A DNA stretch of 10,847 bases from contig JAUSEJ010000079.1 of NCBI GenBank assembly GCA_030650265.1, positions 1 to 10,847 of the forward strand, written 5' to 3'. Both the position numbers and the translations under genes were made by a program. Of the stretch, positions 5,992 through 10,847 are shown one piece after another. The notes beneath the pieces are model-generated. The model was given only the letters and a program-made list of their open reading frames with translations. It did not search any database and was not told the origin of the DNA. The number at the start of each line of letters is the position of its first letter. The first letter of the stretch is position 1. Source of the stretch: Dehalococcoidia bacterium (lineage in GTDB: Bacteria; Chloroflexota; Dehalococcoidia; JACPQF01).

Positions 5992-7266
5992 TCATTTCTT
6001 CGGCGGGCGGCAAGCCAGGACGAGACCGGCGGCTATCAGCGAGATCGCAGCGAAGCCCACAAGGGAGAGCTGATAGCCGCCGGTGACATCGTAGAGATAG
6101 CCGAAGTAGAGTGGGCCACCAGAACTGAATAATACGAGGAGCGGCGTTCCCAGACTTCTGATCGCCCCTACGGAGCGGCGGCCGAAGTAATCTGCCCAAA
6201 CTACGTCCTGCAAGGTTATCGCACCGCTGATACTGAATCCGAGAGCGGCCAAACCAATGAAGACGATAGCAGGCGAGTGAAATAGCAGGATCGTCGTGAC
6301 ACCGGTCGCCTGCCAGATAAACATCAAGGTCCCGGCTTTGCGAACAGGAACTCGCTCGGCGATAAACCCCCAACCAATGTTCCCAGTTAGCTGAAAAACC
6401 GCCAGCACGCTCAGGGCGCTCGCCGCCAGCACGGGGGAAAACCCGATGTCGGTAAGATAGGGTATGGTGTGCAAAGCCAGTCCTGTGGCGCCGATACTGG
6501 CAATACCGAAAGTCAAGATGACGAGCCAGAATGCCGGGAGGCGCAGGGCCTCCCGTCGAGTCCAAAGCAACTCCTCCGTATTGGACACTCCAGGCGCATC
6601 TTCTGCCTCCTTCCCACTACTGTCTCCGTCGGGCAAGAGTCCCAGATCCTCCGGTTGTCTCCGGAGAAATATCGCGGCAGGCAAGGGAACCAACACAAGG
6701 ACCATCACACCCATCAAGACCCAGGCCTCACGCCAACCCCAAATACCCATCACGGTAGTAATAAGGGGGGCGAGAAATATCTTCCCTGTCGCTATTCCAG
6801 CGCCGCTGATCCCCATGGCCCGACCCCGTTTCTTCTTGAACCAGTTTGAAATGGCAATACTGTTGACAGTACTGCTGATAAGCGTTGCGCCCACGATGAT
6901 GACGACGCCACGGGCGAGCAAGAACTGCATGGCGTCGTTGATCTGGCCGATAAAAACCAAGCCGAAACCGAGGAAAACCCCGCCTGTCACCATAGCCCAC
7001 CGTGTACCTCTCCGGTCTAGCATCGGTCCGAGCAAGAATATCATTAAGCCGCAAGCGAGGTTTTCAAAAGAACGCATGCCTGAAATATAGGATCGCTGCC
7101 AACCAAACTCCTCTGACAAAGGCTTCAGGAAAACGCCGAGGGTGGAGGAGAGTGTAGTCGAATTCGCTAGCTGTGACAGATAGCCCACTCCAACTATGTA
7201 CCACCCATAGAAGAATCTGGCCCTGGTTCTGGCCGGTGTTCCTGCGTTGCCATCGATATCAGACAA
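5992..7266 (-). CDS. MFS transporter, monocarboxylate/oxalate:formate-antiporter-like
   Basis: The product has 424 residues, a normal MFS length, with about 12 hydrophobic segments in two halves split by a charged loop (about 203-240). The N-terminus FFYGWYIVGVGYL and the stretch NWFKKKRGRAMGISGAGIATG are typical of the MCT/OFA-like branch. Loop 2-3 has the MFS motif A form GPMLDRRGTRW (80-90), and ADYFGRRSVGAIRS (358-371) is the matching loop in the second half. By family it would be a secondary carrier for a small carboxylate or similar anion in the cytoplasmic membrane; the substrate cannot be read from sequence. The start is TTG 7266, with AAGGTG 5-6 nt upstream and a fair promoter behind it. 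Near its 3' end the gene holds a perfect 16-bp inverted repeat (6025-6084). It converges on the DUF4013 gene and diverges from the DUF4126 gene. Confidence 0.88.
   Translation of the reverse strand: MSDIDGNAGTPARTRARFFYGWYIVGVGYLSQLANSTTLSSTLGVFLKPLSEEFGWQRSYISGMRSFENLACGLMIFLLGPMLDRRGTRWAMVTGGVFLGFGLVFIGQINDAMQFLLARGVVIIVGATLISSTVNSIAISNWFKKKRGRAMGISGAGIATGKIFLAPLITTVMGIWGWREAWVLMGVMVLVLVPLPAAIFLRRQPEDLGLLPDGDSSGKEAEDAPGVSNTEELLWTRREALRLPAFWLVILTFGIASIGATGLALHTIPYLTDIGFSPVLAASALSVLAVFQLTGNIGWGFIAERVPVRKAGTLMFIWQATGVTTILLFHSPAIVFIGLAALGFSISGAITLQDVVWADYFGRRSVGAIRSLGTPLLVLFSSGGPLYFGYLYDVTGGYQLSLVGFAAISLIAAGLVLACRPPKK
6025..6084. repeat. 16-bp perfect inverted repeat in 3' end of MFS gene
   Basis: ACCGGCGGCTATCAGC (6025-6040) is the exact reverse complement of GCTGATAGCCGCCGGT (6069-6084), with a 28-nt loop. 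It lies inside the MFS coding region, 31 bp before its stop, and starts 47 bp after the DUF4013 stop. In the MFS frame the arms encode parts of VTGGYQL and SLIAAGL. No T-run follows on either strand. Confidence 0.85.
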
Positions 7267-7296
7267 TTGGTCACCTTATCCTGTTGAAGTTTCGCA

Positions 7297-7325
7297 ATGA
7301 TAAGGCAAATGCGTAAGGTTTGCAA
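7297..7325 (-). promoter_or_regulatory. Promoter of MFS gene
   Basis: On the minus strand TTGCAA (plus 7320-7325, 4 of 6 matches to consensus) and TATCAT (plus 7297-7302, 5 of 6) are spaced 17 bp apart. Transcription would start near 7290, giving a leader of about 24 nt with AAGGTG before the TTG start. A 7-bp dyad (CCTTATC 7274-7280 and GATAAGG 7299-7305) overlaps the -10 and the ribosome-binding site and could be an operator, but it is short enough to be chance. Confidence 0.5.
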
Positions 7326-7439
7326 CGAGATCGCGGCTGATGAGGGACAAGATATCAAATCCCACGAAGCCAGCCAAGCCAAACACTTTTCAGCTTTCTG
7401 CCCATCCTCGTCCCTCCGTGATTGAAGTCCGCCCGATGC

Positions 7440-7468
7440 TTGCCGAATGCGAACGCCGATGCTATAAT
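7440..7468 (+). promoter_or_regulatory. Promoter of DUF4126 gene
   Basis: TTGCCG (7440-7445), a 17-bp spacer and TATAAT (7463-7468), extended by TGC, form a good sigma70 promoter. The predicted transcript start, near 7475, is directly before GGGAG (7476-7480) and the TTG at 7488, leaving only about 13 nt of leader. This placement rules against the in-frame ATG at 7422 as the main start, because it would lie upstream of the transcript. Confidence 0.65.
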
Positions 7469-7487
7469 TCCAGCAGGGAGAATAGTC

Positions 7488-8057
7488 TTGAACGCAGTAC
7501 TGCCGCTTTTTCAGGCCTTCGGTATAACGGCGCCGGCGGGCCTCAACGCCTATCTGACACTCCTCGTCGTCGGTCTGATGGCTAGAACCACAGACTTGAT
7601 CAAGCTTAACCAGCCCTTTGATATAATCTCCAACCAATGGGTCCTTCTTGCCCTTGCAACAATGCTATTCGTTGAGGTCTTCGTGGACAAGATCCCGGGC
7701 GTCGATACGATCAACGATATCATCAGCACCGTGATCCGCCCGGTCGCCGGCGCAGTCCTCTTCGCCGGCAGCAACAACCTCATCAGCGACATGAACCCCA
7801 TCGTCGCCATGATTGCCGGCCTTCTCGTGGCCGGGAGCGTTCATGTCGTGAAAGCCACGGTCCGTCCCGCCGTCACTGTCAGCACAGGCGGCCTTGGCAA
7901 TGCTCTGGTAAGCACAGCCGAAGACGCGATAGCCCTCGTCGTGACCGTTCTGGCCATCGTCCTCCCAATTCTCGGCGTTGTCGCCTTCATCGTTCTCTTT
8001 ACGCTTCTGGTCCTCTGGTACCTCCACCGGAGGCAATGGCGGTTAGTCCAAACATAA
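7488..8057 (+). CDS. DUF4126 family integral membrane protein
   Basis: The product has 189 residues from TTG 7488. The start is chosen because GGGAG stands 7 nt upstream, because the family typically begins with a short M-N-x-x-x-P-L-F-x-A-F-G segment (here NAVLPLFQAFG), and because the promoter lies between this codon and the upstream ATG at 7422. Family features seen: ITAPAGLNAYLTLLVVG near the N-terminus, VEVFVDKIPGVDTINDIIST in the centre, then RPVAGAVLFA and Gly/Val-rich hydrophobic segments near 85-125 and 150-178, ending in a basic tail (LHRRQWRLVQT). The role of DUF4126 proteins is not established; it is a small polytopic membrane protein. It is divergent from the MFS gene and 83 bp upstream of uvrC, which has its own promoter. 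Confidence 0.87.
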   Translation: MNAVLPLFQAFGITAPAGLNAYLTLLVVGLMARTTDLIKLNQPFDIISNQWVLLALATMLFVEVFVDKIPGVDTINDIISTVIRPVAGAVLFAGSNNLISDMNPIVAMIAGLLVAGSVHVVKATVRPAVTVSTGGLGNALVSTAEDAIALVVTVLAIVLPILGVVAFIVLFTLLVLWYLHRRQWRLVQT

Positions 8058-8082
8058 GGACTCTAAGGACACAAAGGACCAA
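8056..8082. repeat. Three tandem 9-bp AAGGACnnn units
   Basis: AAGGAC occurs at 8056, 8065 and 8074, in exact 9-bp register, followed by TCT, ACA and CAA. The array begins within the TAA stop of the DUF4126 gene and lies in the 83-bp gap before uvrC. It is a minisatellite-like repeat with no evident hairpin or promoter role. Confidence 0.5.
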
Positions 8083-8101
8083 ATTCCCTGTCACCCGTCC
8101 C

Positions 8102-8131
8102 CTGACATCCTGCCCACAATTGTGCTAGAAT
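8102..8131 (+). promoter_or_regulatory. Promoter of uvrC, predicting a leaderless transcript
   Basis: CTGACA (8102-8107), an 18-bp spacer and TAGAAT (8126-8131), extended by TGC, form a good sigma70 promoter. The -10 ends 9 bp before the ATG at 8141, so the transcript should begin at or within a few bases of the start codon. No purine-rich Shine-Dalgarno is present in the intervening bases. Confidence 0.6.
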
Positions 8132-8140
8132 TAACCTGTT

Positions 8141-10021
8141 ATGGAAAGTAAGCGCTTTCAGGAACAACTAAGAGCGGTCCCTTTGGTGCCCGGCGTGTAT
8201 CTCATGAAAGACGCCGCCGGCAACGTGATCTACGTGGGAAAAGCCATTAAGCTCCGCAACCGGCTGCGTTCCTATTTTGGCTCACTCGGGGGACACACGC
8301 TCAAGGTAGCCAGCATGGTCCAGCGAATCGTGGACTTCGAGTTCATTGTGACAGACACGGAACTGGAAGCCCTGATCCTCGAATGCAACCTGATTAAGAA
8401 ACATCGTCCCCACTACAACGTTCTGATGAAGGACGACAAGAACTACCCTTTTCTGAGAATAGACGTCAATGAGGACTGGGCGAAGGTGGGAATCACCCGG
8501 CGAGTAGATCAGGACGGGGCAAGATACTTAGGACCCTACGCCGATACCGGCTCGGTACGAAAGACTCTGGAGTTGCTCAAGAAGCTGTTCCCCTACCGCG
8601 CCTGCAACAAGAACATTACCGGCGCCGATCCCCGTCCCTGCCTGAACTTCCACATTCATCGCTGTCTTGGCCCTTGCTTCGGCGGCGCTAGCCAGTCTGA
8701 ATACCACGATGTCATACAACAGGTGATCCATTTCCTTGAGGGCAAGCAGGACCTTGTTATCCGCGACCTAAAACGCAAGATGGAGGAAGCTTCCGATAAT
8801 CTCCGGTTTGAAAGAGCCGCCTTCCTCAGAGATCAGGTGCGCGCCGTAGATAGAGTTGTCGAGCGTCAAAAGATCGTCTCGACCACTGCCATCGATCAGG
8901 ATGTGATCGCCTTCGCTCGCAATGATGGTCAAGCCTGCGTGGAGGTTTTCTTCGTCCGATCTGGCAAGCTTATCGGCCGGGAACATTTCATCTTGCAAGG
9001 CACACAGGAAGAGGACGCCAAGGAGATACTCACCAGCTTCGTAAAACAGTTCTACACCGCTGCGACCTTCGTGCCGTCCCAGGTTCTCCTCCAGAATCAG
9101 ATCGACGAGTCGAAAATCATCGAGCGATGGCTGAAGGGCCGGAAGGGCGCCAAGGTAACCGTTTCCGTTCCCAAGCAAGGTGAGAAAAGGAAGCTAATTG
9201 AAATGGTCGCCGAAAATGCCAGCCAGGCTCTCGATCAGATGCGCGCCAAGTGGCTAGCCGACCAGGACAGAACCGTGGGCGCCATTCAAGAGCTTCAGGA
9301 CCACCTCGGCCTTGCCATCCTGCCCAAGGAAGGACCGGTTCGCATCGAATGCTACGACATATCCAACATTCAGGGAACGGCGGCCGTGGGCAGCATGGTG
9401 GTCTTCGAAAACGGGCAGCCGAAGCCGGGCCACCATCGCCGGTTCAAGATCAAAACCGTCGAGGGACCCGACGACTACGCCATGATTCAAGAGGTGCTTC
9501 GCCGCCGCTTCCGCCGGGTGAAATCGCCACCGGTCCAGAGACCGGAGGGCGGGCAAGGAGGCGCCGAGTTAGCCAGAACCGACGATGGCTGGTCCATTCT
9601 CCCAGATCTGATCATCATCGACGGTGGCAAAGGACATTTGAACGCCGCTCTCGAAGTGCTGCGAGACCTGGGCATGGATTCGCTGGCGACCATCTCGGTG
9701 GCCAAGGAGCACGAAGAGATATTCATGGCCGAGACCATGGAGCCCCTGATCCTTCCCCGCAATGCCCAGAGCCTCTATCTGGTCCAACGTATTCGCGACG
9801 AGGCCCACCGCTTCGCCATTACCTACCATCGGAACGTGCGCCGCCGGGAATCATTCAACTCGTTGCTCGACGATGTGCCGGGCATCGGTCCCCGTCGCAA
9901 ACAAGCACTGCTTCGCCACTTCGGCTCCGTCAAGGCCATTCGCGAGGCCTCGGTCGACGAGCTAGCCGCCGTAGTGGGCATGACACGGTCTATGGCCAGA
10001 AAAGTAAAGGAAACGATTTGA
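8141..10021 (+). CDS. uvrC: Excinuclease ABC subunit C
   Basis: UvrC makes both incisions in nucleotide excision repair after UvrA and UvrB load on damaged DNA. The 626-residue product has all parts in order. The N-terminal GIY-YIG nuclease has GVY (18-20), YVG (31-33), R39 and E76 region. Four cysteines, C155, C167, C175 and C179, match those that bind an iron-sulfur cluster in characterised UvrC. The UVR helix pair that contacts UvrB is at about 203-240. The RNase H-like nuclease has D406 (ECYDIS), D494 (IIIDGG) and H556 (RDEAHR). The tandem helix-hairpin-helix is at about 576-626 (DVPGIGPRRKQALLRHFGS). Length and motifs are normal and no key residue is missing. The ATG at 8141 has no Shine-Dalgarno; translation is probably leaderless. 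The TGA stop overlaps the TTG start of the next gene (TTGA), so the two are likely coupled. Confidence 0.98.
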   Translation: MESKRFQEQLRAVPLVPGVYLMKDAAGNVIYVGKAIKLRNRLRSYFGSLGGHTLKVASMVQRIVDFEFIVTDTELEALILECNLIKKHRPHYNVLMKDDKNYPFLRIDVNEDWAKVGITRRVDQDGARYLGPYADTGSVRKTLELLKKLFPYRACNKNITGADPRPCLNFHIHRCLGPCFGGASQSEYHDVIQQVIHFLEGKQDLVIRDLKRKMEEASDNLRFERAAFLRDQVRAVDRVVERQKIVSTTAIDQDVIAFARNDGQACVEVFFVRSGKLIGREHFILQGTQEEDAKEILTSFVKQFYTAATFVPSQVLLQNQIDESKIIERWLKGRKGAKVTVSVPKQGEKRKLIEMVAENASQALDQMRAKWLADQDRTVGAIQELQDHLGLAILPKEGPVRIECYDISNIQGTAAVGSMVVFENGQPKPGHHRRFKIKTVEGPDDYAMIQEVLRRRFRRVKSPPVQRPEGGQGGAELARTDDGWSILPDLIIIDGGKGHLNAALEVLRDLGMDSLATISVAKEHEEIFMAETMEPLILPRNAQSLYLVQRIRDEAHRFAITYHRNVRRRESFNSLLDDVPGIGPRRKQALLRHFGSVKAIREASVDELAAVVGMTRSMARKVKETI

Positions 10022-10847
10022 GCGCGGACATCAATAGCCAACCCGACACAGCCCGCCAGCGAACAGCCACAGAGTACGCCCGAATACGCCATCAGTTGTT
10101 CTTTTTGGAGCTGGGCCTCGGCGCCTTGCTGCTGCTGGTCTTCCTCTTGAGTGGACTTTCGGCTGGGCTGCGCGACGTGCTAGACTTTCCCCGATACGTG
10201 ACTGTGGGACTCTACGCCGCCGTGTTCATCCTGGTTTACCTTGCCGCCATGGCGCCGCTGACCGTCTACGGCGGCTTTGTACTGCCCCGGCGCTATGGCT
10301 TGCTTACCCAGAGCCTTCCCTCGTGGCTTCTTGATGCGGTCAAAGCAGAGGCTATCACGATCGTTTTCGCCATCATGGGAGTTGAGGTGCTCTACTGGTT
10401 CCTTGAGCGATTTCCGGCCCATTGGTGGATTCTGGCTGCTGCCGCCATGCTTCTGTTTACCGTGGTGATGGCCAACCTCGCTCCCGTGCTCATACTGCCC
10501 CTGTTTTTCAAGTTGACGCCTATCAAGAATGAGGCGCTGGCGAAGCGTCTAACCGATCTGGCGTCTCGCGCGAGGACAGGCGTGCGGGGCGTCTATACCA
10601 TGAATCAGAGCGCTAAGGGCACCGGCGCCAATGCGGTGCTAATGGGAATGGGTAACACGAGGAGAATCATCCTAACCGATACTCTGGTCGATCGTTGCGA
10701 CGAGGTGGAGATAGAGGTCGTGCTGGCTCACGAACTCGGACATCACGTCCATGGCGATATTGCCGGGGGCATTGCCCTTCAATCGATATCTACTCTGGTC
10801 GGCTTCTACCTGGCCTCTCTCAGCCTGAACTGGGCCGTGCCAACCTT
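10018..10847 (+). CDS. M48 family zinc metallopeptidase, Ste24-like (5' part only)
   Basis: The frame is open from TTG 10018 to the window edge (276 codons), so the C-terminus is missing. The TTG overlaps the uvrC stop as TTGA, and AAAGGA (10006-10011) stands 6 nt upstream, supporting this start. The first 165 residues have several hydrophobic segments (about 28-48, 62-80, 108-128, 135-164), matching the N-terminal membrane domain of CAAX-protease-1/Ste24-type enzymes. LPLFFKLTPIKNEALAKRL begins the catalytic domain, and AHELGHHVHGD holds the zinc-binding HExxH (H238, E239, H242). GTGANAVLMGMGNTRRIILTDTL is the conserved strand region before it. The third zinc ligand lies beyond the edge. Bacterial relatives are membrane-embedded proteases, some acting in envelope protein quality control; the substrate is unknown. 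Coupling with uvrC is positional and not obviously functional. Confidence 0.9.
   Translation, partial: MSADINSQPDTARQRTATEYARIRHQLFFLELGLGALLLLVFLLSGLSAGLRDVLDFPRYVTVGLYAAVFILVYLAAMAPLTVYGGFVLPRRYGLLTQSLPSWLLDAVKAEAITIVFAIMGVEVLYWFLERFPAHWWILAAAAMLLFTVVMANLAPVLILPLFFKLTPIKNEALAKRLTDLASRARTGVRGVYTMNQSAKGTGANAVLMGMGNTRRIILTDTLVDRCDEVEIEVVLAHELGHHVHGDIAGGIALQSISTLVGFYLASLSLNWAVPT

Noticed and set aside
7274..7305. CCTTATC / GATAAGG dyad over the MFS -10 and ribosome-binding site
   Set aside because: Seven-bp arms with an 18-bp spacer are near chance expectation, and one arm lies outside the predicted transcript, so it is not an RNA switch; noted only under the promoter.
7342..7416. GAGGGAC / GTCCCTC inverted repeat in the MFS-DUF4126 gap
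   Set aside because: Seven-bp arms 61 bp apart are expected by chance in a region of this size and coincide with no promoter element.
7422..7487. Upstream ATG start for the DUF4126 protein
   Set aside because: The predicted promoter (7440-7468) lies downstream of this ATG, and the extra 22 residues do not look like the family N-terminus.
7617..7630. TGATATAAT extended -10 inside the DUF4126 gene
   Set aside because: The nearest -35-like hexamer (TTGATC) is 20 bp upstream and no gene start follows, so it is probably a chance match in coding sequence.

Overview
The window looks like ordinary chromosome from a bacterium of medium-high GC content, most likely a Chloroflexota lineage (Dehalococcoidia or Anaerolineae type). 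That assignment is inference. It rests on the mix of DUF5666, DUF4013 and DUF4126 proteins, an MCT-like MFS carrier, an uvrC gene of standard length, and frequent TTG/GTG starts. No phage, transposon, CRISPR, tRNA or rRNA sequence was seen.

Layout. Positions 1-924 (+) hold the 3' part of a clan GH-A glycoside hydrolase. It converges, across a 17-bp gap, on a block of five minus-strand genes (5064 down to 942). In order of transcription these are a membrane-anchored TPR protein, a MacB/LolD-type ABC ATPase with no permease beside it, a 66-residue two-helix membrane protein, a secreted protein with two DUF5666 domains, and a Tat-exported metallophosphoesterase. The last three form a tight cluster: the TAA stop of the small protein is part of the Shine-Dalgarno of the DUF5666 gene. 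A divergent promoter region (5065-5303) then serves the TPR gene and a plus-strand DUF4013 membrane protein (5304-5978). That gene converges on an MFS transporter (7266-5992, minus). A second divergent region (7267-7487) serves the MFS gene and a DUF4126 membrane protein (7488-8057, +). The window ends with uvrC (8141-10021, +), overlapped by the start of a Ste24-like M48 peptidase that runs off the right edge.

Regulation. Four promoters carry an extended -10 (TGnTATAAT or TGnTAGAAT). The one before DUF4013 is a full consensus TTGACA-16-TATAAT. uvrC appears to be leaderless, because its -10 lies 9 bp before the ATG and no Shine-Dalgarno is present. The ABC gene has a -10 with no -35, but PhoB/PhoP-box-like direct repeats sit at the -35 position. 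Two long perfect inverted repeats are not explained by coding: 16-bp arms inside the 3' end of the MFS gene, and 11-bp arms between the DUF5666 and phosphoesterase genes.

How the genes work together. Apart from uvrC (nucleotide excision repair), nearly everything is envelope-associated: secreted hydrolases, membrane proteins, a transporter and a membrane protease. No clear new defence or biosynthetic system is visible. The most interesting parts are the compact envelope cluster, the orphan ABC ATPase with altered signature residues and a leftover ribosome-binding site, and the two unexplained inverted repeats.
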